Notes under the pieces: generated by a model
Told to the model about the DNA's origin: nothing
The model's database searches: none
Seen by the model: the letters and a program-made list of their open reading frames with translations, nothing else
Program-made: the position numbers and the translations under genes
Source of the DNA: Spizellomyces sp. 'palustris'
Taxonomy: Eukaryota > Chytridiomycota > Chytridiomycetes > Spizellomycetales > Spizellomycetaceae
DNA: 64,000 nucleotides
Reading direction: 5' to 3'
Assembly: GCA_006535965.1 (NCBI GenBank)
Contig: QEAR01000086.1
Location: 27,767-91,766 of the forward strand
Shown: piece by piece, positions 23,230 through 36,180 of the stretch
How positions within the stretch are numbered: the first letter of the stretch is position 1
How the letters are laid out: each line of letters starts with the position of its first letter

Positions 23230-26200
23230 CTAGTTTTTGTAAACGATCGTGCGCTTCAAACGACGCCCAGCGATTGCTGGAGCGGTAGTTGTAGCGGCTG
23301 CCGCGGCGGGCTGCGCGGATCGGGCAGGAGCCGGAGCGCTTGCAGATGGAGCAGGCGCTGCACTAGACGGCGCTGGTGGTGCAGCCGAAGGAGCCGCAGA
23401 CGGAACCGCTGAGGTGGCAGGGATAGCGCTTGTGACGGAGGTGGTGATAGGAGCGGTCGCGTTGTTGGGGGTCAAACTGAAATTGGCAGGAACGTTGAAC
23501 GGGTCCAGTCCGTAATCAGCAAGACTGAGTTGAGGTGTGCTGGCCGCCATAAAGTTCGAGCCGCCCAACTGTGGAGGACCCACTCTGACTTGTTGAGGCA
23601 TGCCACCCAGAATCTTGTTCGCTTCGTCAATCAAAGGCTTGATGAACGGTAGGTTCTCAAAGTTGATGAAAGGCAAGTTGAGAGCCTTGCCGAATAGATC
23701 GATCGACGTCTTTGTCAACAGGGCCGCAAGAATTGGAAGAAGAGAGTTACCCAAGAACCGTTCCGTGAAAACAATGGACATGGCCTGAGTGAACCAGGTG
23801 ATCTGCTGGTTGTTCTTATCAAGCACCACAATCGCCAACTGGTAAGCTTTGGGGTTGAAAAGGTTCTTGATCATATCAAAGAACTCAGTGATCGCCTTGA
23901 GCGGGTGCAAAATGTCGGTAATCGTGTCCCGGATGATCGTCTTGATGTCGAAAGGCAAAAGGACAGACAGAACAAAGTTCCGGGTACCCTTTACCGCACC
24001 GCCTTCGGGAGCATTGAGGATCTCCGCTTTACCATTGGTAGCCAGGCGAATGAGATCCCTGCCGCCGTTCTTGACATCAATACGGGCAGTACCAATATCA
24101 AGATGGAATGACCAGTAGTTGGGCCACCAGAGCTCAACACCGAATGGCAGTGGCGCCAATCCTTCTGACTGGATCGGGTTGACTTTGACTGGAAGGTTGA
24201 CGTGAAGCGGCTCCCAGAATGTGAGATCGGGACAAAGCATGGCAAGTTGATCCATCGGGTCGAATATCGCCCCATTGCTGCCTTGAATCTTTGCGTAACC
24301 CATGTAAGCATGTTGAGAGAAGGACTTCCAAGTGAACAGGTACTGCAACGCTTCGTAGAGTGGTTCGATAAGACCAGTCTGAGGGTTGACATCCGTGATA
24401 ATGGCAATCTTGAAATGGAGAAGACCTTTGCTGTCCAAAGTGATCTCCCAAATCTCAATGTCCGACACGTGATAGAGAGGGTCCTTTCCGCCAACCTTGT
24501 AGTTGATTTGCGCAAGGAGCTTTGGAAACTTGATGTTGAGCGGAAGGGTGACATTGAGAGGTACGTACACATCGGCGTCGAAACCACGTTGAGACATCTC
24601 GGCTTGGATTCTGTCAATTTGGATGACATTCGCGTCCATACTCTGCTTCAGACTGTTGAAGATGGGTTCGGTCTGGATCGTTGCTGCGACCTTGGAAAGA
24701 ATCTTGAATGGACGATCGCGCGTACCAAACAAGATATTCTTGACCGTTGCCGAGTAGACCATAGCACTGTAGGGCCTGTGGAACACCAAATCACCGAAAA
24801 TGGGTCCAAACTTGCCGATAAGAACAGCATCCTTGAGCATCCTGATACCAACATGTCCACCCAAATGTCCGTCTTTGAGCGCAATGTTTTCCACCAACGG
24901 GAAGACAAAGTCACGGTTGTCGAGAGCCACTCCAAGCTGTGCGTAGGGGAGGTTCAGCCCGAACTGACCATTGTTAGGAGAGTGACCAGCAATGTCAATG
25001 GCCAGCGTGTCTTGACTGACGGCATCCACATCGATTCCATCCAAGCCCCATCCTGCAGGCAACTTCATTGACATCAGATTGGAAAGAATAGGCTCAAGGA
25101 TCTTCTTGGCAGCATCGATGAAGGGTTGAATCTTGGTTCCGATGAGCGCCTTGGAAAACGTATCGATGCTGTCGCCCTTGCTCACACCAAACACAAGTTG
25201 AGAAACACCGGCTGTATCGTCAGTAGCCGTACCAGCAAGAACATGGTTGACAATGTTGGCGATGATGTCGGCAATTTCATCCGTGTCATTAATGTTCATT
25301 TCCAACAGAAGGGCGAGACCAAGTGCTCCACCATTACTCTTAATCTTGACACCATTTGCTAGTTCCACACCCGCCAACCTGCGTTAAAAGATACCCATTA
25401 GCTTATGGCACGAAAAAACGTCTGATCTGATCGCATGAAACTCACTGTTTGCCATTCAATGCCACTCCAGTCGACACATATCCAAGATCAATATCGGCAT
25501 TCAGTGTCAAATTCTTCAATCCGATATCAACGTCTGCGATAATCTTTCCAGGTTGTCCAAGATCAAGAATAGCTCTGCGCAGGTCAATCATGCTCATGAG
25601 GACCTCTGGAGTCATCTTGCTAAAGTCGATGCCAATCAAGCTGCCGACAAGAGAGATGAGACTACCAGAGTCTTGGCCGCTACCGCCCAAGAGGGTTTTG
25701 GCTGCGACACCAACCCGAGCCTTGCTGAGAGCCTTGATCGAATCATCTTGGCTAACCCCAAGAACAATCTTGGCAAAGACCAACCGTTGGGCCATATTGG
25801 CAGGGTTATTGAGCATGTCGTTGAAGAATCTTGCGACAATATCCTGCACGTCATTACTGGCGGGGAAGTGCAAGTCGGCTCCAATGTTGATATTGTTAGC
25901 ACCGGGTGCGATGCTCAGACCCGTGATACTAGCGTCGAAAATATCGGGCGCAGCCTTATCAGATTCATCAATGGCAAAGCTGAGAGAAAAGTAGTTCAAC
26001 CCCTTGATCGTGAACGGGAAGTTGCTGCTGAATCCAGCCGAGACACCGGCATGGATCTTGCGTCCAGCTTCTGTCTTGGCAACAATGTTCGAGAGACGAA
26101 GTCCAAGAGCCTTGATCAAGTCCGCAGGGTTACCAATGTTGATTCCACCCGTGATGCCACGGAGCATGCCCAAGAGTGTATCGAATGGAATAGGGATCTT

Positions 26201-29200
26201 GGCCTTGCTAAAGGCACGGAGGTAATTGTCCGCGCTGGCACCAACACCGAGTCCATCGAGTACCAAATTGCCTTGAATACTGCCCTGCTTCAAAATCACA
26301 TCGAACAAGACAGCAAGCTTCATTGCCAGTTCGTCAGAGTCGTGTATCTTCAGACCCATACCAAGTGCCAACGCCGAACTGGTACCGTTCGTGCCGGCTG
26401 TTGTCTTCAATCCGGTCATCTTCAAGTCCATAGCCGCCGTGCGGTCCAATCCAAGGTTAACAGCGAAATAGGGGATGTCAAGGGTGAGAGGGAATGCGAG
26501 CTGAACGTTGAGACCAATACCAATGTCGATAGCCTGAGCCGGTTTGAACTCAACATCACCCTTGGTGATGGCAAGGTGAGCATCACCAATGATTGGGTTC
26601 TTTACATCAATAGCAATGACTCCTTGGGGAGTCACAGAGATAGTGAACGATGTTTGACCAAGGTTAATACCGGCAAGTAGAGGCTGCAAGACAGGGTCGA
26701 GTCTGACTGGAATGACACATTGGCTCAAAGCCTACACGGAAAAGCAAAAAAAAAAAGTCAAAATCAAGCGGAATCTCAACCACGGGCACTCTTGTCGCAA
26801 CTCACCGCAATGGCATCGCTGGGAGTTGCACCAGCAACAAGTCCACCGAGCTGCAATTCTCCAGGGAAACGCTTGGTCGTTGCATATTGCATCACGTAGT
26901 CCGCAATCATCTCAGCCAGCTTATCCGAGTCTTGTACTTTGACGTTGGCGTCCAAACCGAATTCCATGGCTTTGGTCAATGAAACACCCGTCATCGTCAT
27001 ATCTACCAATGGAACCTTGTCCATCTTGACATCACCAGCGCGAACATAAGGTACATTGGCGGCGAGCTTGATGGGTAAGTCCAGGCCAGGAAGAGCAGCA
27101 CCGATACCAAGGTTGAGGAGATTGTCCGGGGTGAAGGCGGCAAGCAAGCGGCGGATCTGAATGGCGGACACCTTTCCGGTTTGGATAATGGTGCCAAGAA
27201 GCTTCCCAATGTCGAAACGGTCGGAACCGACAAACGTGTTCAATGGGATAGCTGCATTGATTCCGCTAAAGGCCTCAATCTAATCAAAAAGATTAGATAG
27301 AATACGGGCAAACTATCACCTACAGAATATTGCAAAAATCAACATACCACATCCGTCTGACTGTAACCAAACTGCAAGTTGCTAATTCCAGCGGTACTGT
27401 CCAACTTGCCACCACCAAAGTAGTTGTTCACAGCCTTGGCAAGAGCAGCCGGGGTACTATCGTTCTCAGTGATTTGAATGCTCGTGTTCAAGGCGAGGTT
27501 GACAACTCCATTGTTTGGTGCAATGGTCACTGGCAATCCAGCGCGAGCCAATGGAGCATTGTTGACACTAACATCCGCCCCGGCCCAACCGGCTTTGACG
27601 AGAACGTTGAAGCCAAGTTTAACACCTGCAACACCGTCGACGCGGATCACCTTGTTGGGAAGGATACCGACGGCCAAATCACCAGTCAAATCACTAAAGC
27701 TAAAGAAATTGCTGCCCTTGAGAGTCTCGCCCAGAGGGATCCTGATGCCGAGACCAGGAAGAATGGTATCCAATTTTAACGGAGCATCAATCTTGGAGAA
27801 GGCAGTAATGACATCAGTGGCACTGAATCCAATGGCAACCTTGCGGAGATTCATGATGGCAGGGTCCTGTTTGCCGCTCAAGATGTGGTTCACGACATTG
27901 TTCAACTGAGTCTTGATACCTTCACCGCCGTAGAACTGGATAGTTGTGTTGACGTCCAAGTTACTAGCGCCGTCCTGACCTGCTGCAATCTTGACCGGCA
28001 AAGCCATGAACAAGAGAGTCTCAGAATTCATTCCGACTTCAGTGGCAAGGTGGGGAAGGTTCAGGTTGACACGGAACGGAAGCGTGAAGCCTGCCTTGGC
28101 TCCAACCGCAAGTCGCTGCGTCGGCAAAGTCTCCAAACTCACGTCGGCAATCTTGGCATTCAGCTTTCCACCAATCTGACCGAGCTCGATCGGTACCTTC
28201 ATTCCAGCCAAAGCAAGGACTTGAGCCAATTTCACCTTGGCATCAACCTTGCTCAACACAGTCAAGTAGTCGGTTTGCGAGAACCCGAATTTGATTCTGT
28301 TCAATCCAGCGCGCCCGTTAAGCTGAGGGCCGTTCAACGCCTCAGTAACAATTGTGGAAATATCGGCCTGAGTCGCTTCGGTATCAATAAACTGCAAGAC
28401 GGTAGCCAAGTTGATCGTTTTACCACCAAGGGCAAGATTGGCCAACGAAAAGGTAACCAAGTCATTCACGTTTCCACTACTTTGCGCAGAGACGCCAACA
28501 AACGAACTCAAGTATCCAATCTTGGCCGAAATGTCGAAAGGAAGACCGAGGTCTATGGCAGCCGAGACATTCAGAGATTTATTGGGCACAGCAGCAACAT
28601 CAACCGTTCCTCCTCCGAGAACAACAGTACCAAACTTGCTGAGGTCAAGAGGGAAGGACACCAAGCCACTAGTCAGATCATCCAATCCAAGGCTAATCTT
28701 TGCTTTAGCCAAAACGGTAATGACATCCGCATCGGATTCCGAGGACCCAAAGACGAGACCGTCAACTCCAGCAGACATGTCTAGGCGGTTCGAGTTCAAA
28801 GCCCGATCAACAAGAGTAGCCACATTCTCCTGTGTCTGCTCATTGTCGATGAACACAAGGTTGGTCGATATGTTCAGGTTGTTGCGCTTATCACCCAAGG
28901 AAGTTAGAGCAAGAGGTTGCGTCAAGGCGAGACGGAGCAAAGGAGCTTCGCCAACAGTAGCGCGAGTAAAAAAGTAGCCGGTCTTGAAGGTAAGACTGAT
29001 CGGCAGAGGCATCGTGAACCCAAGGTTGGCTCTCGCAGCAATAGTGTTCTGAGGCGCAGTCTCAACGCCAACGTTGGCAATCTTGAGGTCCAAGTTGGAT
29101 GCCACTTGACCAAACTTGAGAGGAAGTTGCACTCCCATCTGGTTCAAAAGACGAGTAAGATCCAAACGAATGGCAACCTTGTTGAATGCAGTGATCAAAT

Positions 29201-32200
29201 CCGTAGCAGAATAACCAATCTGAATACCCTTTGCACCGAAAGCGCTGTCAATGGCATTAGAACCCAAAGCCTGACTGACAATCTTTGCAACTTCTTCTTG
29301 AGTTGCAGTCGTGTCCGTGAAATGCAAGTCCGCATTCAAGTTGACCCGCTTGGTTCCATTGGTGGTATCCATGACCAAACCACCAGGAAGAGCAAGATCC
29401 AAAAGCGGGTATCCATCCTGACCAAGCGGGACCTTGCCAAGGTCAGCCTTGGCCGCAACGTGGCCGATACTGAGATCAACCGGGAACGGGAGAGGTAGAT
29501 TAAAGTCGGGTCCGGCTGTGGCTACAATTCTGCGTCCAGGTTGAGTCTCAATATTGACTGTACCGAGGTTCTTGACAGAGTTGGCCAGCTGGGTGATGTC
29601 CATAGGAATGGAAAACCCAACAGCCTTGATGAGGGTACCAATGTCCAGGTTTACATCCACTTTGTTCAAAACAGTCAACTAGTAACAAAAAAGTCAGCCA
29701 CAACCATGAGAAGCATCATGCAAAAACCACAAAACACTAACCCTATCACCCTCGTTGGCACTGTTACCAAGAAAGACCTTGTTGATACCAGCTGTTGCCC
29801 CATTAAGGTCACCAGAAAAGACAAACCCATCCACAATGCTCGCCAAGGCCGTCTGCGTCGCATCCGTGTCGGTAAAAGTCATACCAGCCTCAAGGTTCAA
29901 AGCTGCCCGACTGTTGTTGGTCGCAATCGATATTCCTTTGCCAACAACCACATCGGCAAGTGGGTCGCGATTGACCTTGGCGCTCAAGGCGGCGTATCCG
30001 AGTCGCAGGCTGACAGGGAAAGGGAGATTGAAATCGGCATTAGCACCTAATTCCATACTCTTCCCAGGCGTCGTGTGAGCCTTGACACGATGAATCTGGG
30101 CATTGAGAGCAGAGATCGCGCCTCCAATGCTGAAAGGCAGTTGAATGCCCATGACACCCAAACCACGCTCAAGGTCGGCGGGAATCTCAACTCGGCTCAA
30201 AGCGGTAATAAGATCGCCCTGGTTTGCTCCAATGGCCAGCTTGCTCAAACCAATAACGGCACCCAAATGCTGGCCAGTCATAAAGTTGTTGACAAGCTGG
30301 GCAACCGTATCCTGCGTCGCTTCATTGTCGGTAAGCTTGAGCTCGGTGTTGAGATTCAATCGAGTGGTCGGACCGGTAGCGTCAAGCACCAATCCACTGG
30401 GCAACAAAAAGTCGAGAAGCGGGTGGGTGTTCAATCCGACAAAAGCACCAACGTATCCAATGTTGGCAGCAATCTTGAAAGGCGCCTGGATACCCATGTC
30501 CACAACGACACCCAAGTTGTTCCCAGGTCGGGTTTCGAGCGTCGCACCGCCAAGTGCGGGCTTCATGCCGACAAGAAGAGAGAATATATCGCTCGGTCCA
30601 TCCACTGCAATCAATGCGTCCAAAGGAATATTAAGCCGCACTTTGCTCAACGCTTGAATCTGGTCTCCAGCACTGTAACCGAGTCCCAAAGCTCCAAGGT
30701 TGATAGCAGTGTCCAGGCTCGAGCCAGCGAAAAAGTTTGCCACCAAGTTACCAACAGCAATTTGAGCAGGCTCATCGTCCTCGAATGGAATCGCTGTGTT
30801 TAGGGCAACGTCGCTTGTTCCACCAGCACCATTAGCTGCAATCTTGACACCAGTAGGCAAGAAGAGACCCAAGAGGGGGTTAGCATTGATGCCAACTTTG
30901 GACGCAAAGTAACCAACGTTCAAAGACAATGCAAACGGAAGCTTCAAGCCAACATTTGCGTTCAACCCTAGCGTCTTTTGCGGGAGTGTGTCAACTTTAA
31001 TTACGCCAGTTAACACATCCGACATGCTGCTCATCAACTCGTTGACGTGGAGAGGCAATTTGATCGGTAACATGCTCACAACCGTGTTGATGATCGCTTT
31101 GGTGTCCATCCCATCAGTGATGGGGCTCAAATCCGCATCGACGACGCTCAACAAATCGTTAATGTCCTGAGCGCTTGATCCAAAGTACAAGGTCTTGACG
31201 TTGACACTGGGGGCAATGTGACCAGCAATAAAGTTGTCGACAAATTCTGCAACCTTGTCAGGGATGCTTCCATCGGTTTGATCAAACACCATCATCAGCT
31301 TGGGTGCAATCACACCTTGTCCGCGGACAAGGGTAATATCCGTTACTTGGACAGTAACAAGGTTGGAGCCACCCAGGCCGGCAGTCAATTGGAAGAATGG
31401 AACCTTGGCAGCAAGGGCAAGTGGATTGACGTATCCTGCAGCCACTGCAGCTCCCAGGGTAGCACCAGGAAGGGTATCAAGCGACGCCGAGTTGAGATCA
31501 ATGTTGAGTTTGCTCAGAATATCAGCGCTAGGAAGCAAGCCAGACATATCGATCGGGGACGTATCGGGATGCGCAAGGGGGTTGATCTCGTTGATCAAAT
31601 CAGCGGGAGCAACAATCTTTACAGGCTTCAATTGATCAATGACCGCACCTCCCGCCTGGCCACGAGCACCAGGAGGTGAAAGCACTAGACTGGTAATTCC
31701 AAACAATGCCGTAATGTCCTGTTTCTGTAATACTTGGTTCACGAGGAGGGCAATCTTTTCTGCCATGCCACCTGCACCGGTCGCAACACCAGCCGTTAGT
31801 TTGATATCAAGACCACCAGGTCCAGAAACCAGTTTCAACGGAGGAAGTGCCAAGCTTAATAATCGGCCATCGTCAAGCAACACGTCGAGGTCAATGTTAC
31901 CAAGCGACATGGAAATATTGAAAGGGTTATTGATATCGGCAGCGAGACCAAGCGCCAATTCAGTCGACTTTACAACTTCAAGATCCGCACCCGTCACCTT
32001 GACCAATCCAGGCTTCAAGATGGACGTTTTCAATCCCGTTACGACTCGGTTCACCAAGTCCTTCAAATTAGCCGTGCTCAACTCGATGGCAATCTTGGAA
32101 AACGTGACAAACGAGGCATTGGCCGAAGGACCAAACATCAAGTTTGTAATACCCGCCGAAGAAGGAATCGACCCATCTTTGAAAAGCGAGTCCACCAAAC

Positions 32201-34588
32201 TCTGAAGCTTGGCCGGGAGTTCGGGGGTCCGTGACAAGACTGCTTGAGCATTCAAAGCCATAGGGCCTGTATTGGGAATAAGCTTCAATCCCGCAGGCAA
32301 ACCTACAGACGCAGCTTGGACTTTTTCAACTGCCAAATCCAAGGACGCATATCCGATATCGAGAGATAGCTCAGGAAGGGTGGGTGGGAACTGGATGTTG
32401 GCTGAACCTTGTGCAGAGAAACCAGGGGCGTTGAGCAGCTGGTCAATGGCGAGAGAGTTGATGCTGAGGGGAATGTCCGTTCCATTCTTGGTCAACAGAT
32501 CAACGATACATGGGAGGCAGATAATGGTAGGCAGAGGAATCTTGATGGTCGAGTCCTTGAACAGCATGTTACTCCATTGGAAGGGCTGTTGTCCAGCGGC
32601 AAAGAAAGATAGTGACTTGAGATCAATGCTGGATGGTTGAGGAACAGCAGCCAAAATCGGGTTCAAAGCCGTAGCAAGTGCTTCAGCAGCAGGCATAGAG
32701 TTCTCTGGGTGAATGACAACGGTCGTTTGAATCTTCATGTCATTATCGCTCGTCAAAATCGTGATAGGGTAAAGATCCAATCCCAGAGTCTTTTGGGCCC
32801 CACCGTAGAGGGCAGCAGACACATTGTATCGAATCTCAACCTTTTCAGGCAATGGCAAGATACGAGCAAGACCAATCGTAACGGGTGCGATAATGCGGTC
32901 TGACAATACGTTCGCCGCAAGCTTGGTGTTGCCAACGAGATCTGCAACACCGCGAAGTGTCAAAATGTCTCGGATTTTGGGGAACTGGAGTGCGTCCAAG
33001 AGTTCCTTCATTGGAAGGTACAGAGCCAACGGGCTGGTGATGGTCTCCACCCAGTCACCATGTGCAATCTTAATGGGACCCGCCATGGCAACCTTCAAAT
33101 CCTCATAGTTGCCAGTAGCCAACAACCTATCCAAGACAGAAGAGATGGTCTTACTGACACCGTCGGGAGTAATCGCCGGATCATCAAAGGTGATATCAGC
33201 CATCAAATGAATTTCTTGAAGCGACTCTTGCAAAGAGAGTTCACGGATATTGCAGCGAGCAACGACTTGTTCCTCGACTGCCACACCAAACGACAAACCG
33301 CGGATATCACCAATAGTGACACGAGTGGGGTTCTCGAGCCAGAGCGTCGCGTTGACGGTGACACCCTTATCGTTCATCTCAAGGGCGAGAGCGTCAACCT
33401 TGATTTCTGGGAATCCAATATCGGTGAGAAGGCTAATGAGGTCTTTGGCAGCGAAACGCTGCCGAATCAAAGAGTCTAATTGAAAAACGAGCAAACACTT
33501 TAGAATTCTCCTCCATGTCGAGATCGCTTTTGCCTTTAACAACACTTACTCATATTTTGGGCTTTCAAGAAACTTGGCATGGACTTTAAGAGAGACTTGA
33601 GGTTGGAGGTAATACCATTGATCTTTCCCATGTTATAGTACAAGGACATTCCTTTGTAAAAAGTAATGCCAAACAACTTGATGGGGAACTTTCCGCGAAT
33701 CTGGAATTCATAGTCGTTCAATCCCTTTGTCGAGAACAGCTCTACGAGTTTTGCCGTTTCTTCTGGGTTACAGTGATCCAAACTGACGTATCCCGACATG
33801 TCCAGCTTGAGCGGTTTGTTGAGTGTGATGGGAAGGTTTGGAATGTGGACATTCACCAAGCCATTCTTTTCATCGCCTCGTTTATGAATCTGGATATCGG
33901 TTTCGCCAATTTCGACTGTCACGGGCAACCAAAAGGGGGCGGGCATAGATGCCTTGACGGCAAAGGCCACGTTCTCTGGAGAAAAGTTGTCCACGACCAT
34001 CTTTTGAAGATCAAGATTATCCAACTTTTGGTTGTTGAGTTGAGACTGGACCATGCTGGGGATAAAGATAAAGTAGGTGAGGGGACCGAATACGACCATG
34101 AGGAATAGGAACCCGATCAGGAGATGGAGGAGGATGAATTGCCATCGCTTGAATCGACCACCACAGTATTTCGGAGTACGCCGTTGTTTATCCGAAAGGT
34201 TTGGGGTTTTATAATCGTACACAGGCTAGGTGAATGCAATGATGAACATGCAACCAAACAAACATTGCAACAACAAAAATGTACATACCTTGTACCAAGA
34301 AAGTATCCGTCCAGCCAGTGTTAGCTTTGGACTCTTTTGAGAGTACACATCATCCGCAGCGCGGTATAACATGGCCTCTGGGTCATACTCGTCATCATCC
34401 TCCTTTGATTTGTAGGTGCGAGTATCGGTGGTAGAAGCATAGGCAGACACGGCCTGGTATTCGCGTTCATGCTTAAAGTCCTCCTCCACTTGTTCATCCT
34501 CAAACTCGGGTTGTGGTAAGAATTCAGGTGCGTGTTCCTCGCTAGGTGTGGATGGAGCAGGAGCGTATCGATCGTAGACGGCAGCCAT
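23230..34588 (-). CDS. Giant tandem DUF3712/LEA2-like repeat membrane protein (3,649 residues)
   Basis: Seven exons: 34588-34289, 34225-33550, 33475-29742, 29678-27348, 27279-26806, 26731-25446 and 25378-23230. All junctions are canonical GT-AG and the frame is continuous. An acidic cytosolic N-terminus of about 129 residues precedes one membrane helix (FILLHLLIGFLFLMVVFG, residues about 130-155). A huge outer or lumenal part follows. A first divergent LEA2-like region (about 160-800) leads to at least 14 units of about 150 residues. Units share a leading LPFxxxxxxGY block, a T/D-xx-ATQ segment and a closing GxSxxDxIxAFSKV motif. The end is a Pro/Ala/Ser-rich tail. The closest family I know is DUF3712, found in fungal vacuolar or membrane proteins such as yeast Tag1. 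Function is unknown; a lipid-contacting or scaffolding beta-fold is speculation. Confidence 0.85.
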
Positions 34589-36180
34589 TATTATAGAATA
34601 AGACTAGTAGTAATTATCTATGATGTCTATAAAGGTGTATGAGATTAAGAGTAGGTATCAGCGTGCGTCCATTCGTGTGTTGATGGGTGGAAAGAAACTC
34701 GAACGGGCGGAGGGGGAAAGCGTAAGAGGAAGGTGAGGGGAAGGAGACCAGCTCACTTCGCTATAGACCAACAAAAATGTCGTAGATGTGCTGTTCCCTT
34801 GTAGTGAGTTTTGAGAGCGAGAGCTTTGAACAAGGCCTGCGAATGACCAGCAACAGCGCAATGGAAGGAAAGCCTATTAGGAGGGGGGAAACAGGCGGAA
34901 ATGGGCTCTAATGTGTGTTTTCTAAACAACAAAACCCAACACCACCTTTAAAGAAACAAAAAAAAGTCTATTGAAAACGCATCACTTCTGTCAAGTACAA
35001 CTCCCCCCAACTGCCAAACGGTTGAACGACTTTCAAAACGCTAAATGACCGACTTGCTGCTGCTGCTGGCTGCTACACTTTTTGCAAAAAACATTTCCCT
35101 CAAAAGTCAAATGGGGACGAAAAGGGCAAATTAGATGAAAAACAAGGAAAAACCCAAAACTTTCCCCCCCTCAGGCAGCCGCCGTCGTTCACGCAAAACA
35201 GTGATTTTGCGGACACTTTCCTTTTCGCCCGTCGTGACCTCCAAAGTGTTTTGTGTGCCAAAACCTTCATCTTAAGACCAGCTGTCTCACTGACTGTGCC
35301 CCAATCTGTATATGACTGTGCCAGTGTGCAATTGAACACTTGCGATTGAGACTCGCAAAAGATGACGCTTTTTTGATTTAATGAGCTGCTATTTGATTCC
35401 TTTGGGTTCACGTTTTTGTCTCAGCCTTTTTGTCTTTGCGGGATTCAACAATGTCCGCATTCTGCTTTTCTTGTTACCCGTTTTCAATGATGCAGCAAAG
35501 GCATTCACAGATTTGGGTTAAACTACGCCAAGATTCTGGCAAGGCATTGCCCCCTGGCCTTTGTTGGCAAGAGTTTGATGGGTTTGGGAAACTAGCTGGC
35601 GTAACGTTCCGGCGGTCGGTTTTGTTGTAAAAAAAAAACAAAAAAAAAGAGTGGGCAGCGGCTCACTCTTGCTTCAAATGTCCGCAAGCCTTCCATTCAG
35701 CGGTACGGTACTTTTTTGTTTTTTATAGGGAGATCATAATAAGATGCCGCAAATAATAGTGCTAGCTAGGTCTAGCTTGCTATGATTCAAAGGCGTGGAT
35801 ATCCCACTCCTGCAACATGTGCATATAAACCAGGGAAATCATGTGACTACACGCTATCCCAGTCGGCTTGTTTTTATCAGAGAATTGGGGGATAACCGTC
35901 TGGCAAGTACCCAATCCTATTGCATATGACTTCTATGTATAACTCTTGCAAAGAGACTCGAGGACTCTTTGGCCGCAATAGGCACGACTCGCCATCTATT
36001 GCTCCTTCTGCTGCCCGTACATGGTACGATGCGTAAAAGAACCTTGTTTTCTTACATACATGCAAAACAAAATGTATACACAATATCCCAATAATCCCAT
36101 CTGACAATGCACAACATGCCCTACACCTTTTTCAAAAAACTAATGTACGTAAAACAAAAACAAAACAAGGAAAAAAACCT
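34589..36180. other. Promoter of the giant gene and intergenic spacer
   Basis: 1.6 kb with no supported gene. The frames at 35100-35411(-) and 35430-35630(+) lack domains. There are A-rich tracts at 35629-35649. An A/T-rich, lower-complexity stretch at 36130-36180 leads into the tyrosinase 3' end. Confidence 0.5.

Noticed and set aside
24202-25071. Long plus-strand frames opposite the giant gene (also 25553-26680, 27885-28784, 30075-30803 and others)
   Set aside because: They mirror the codon pattern of the repeats on the minus strand, have no domains, and the minus strand gives a coherent spliced protein.
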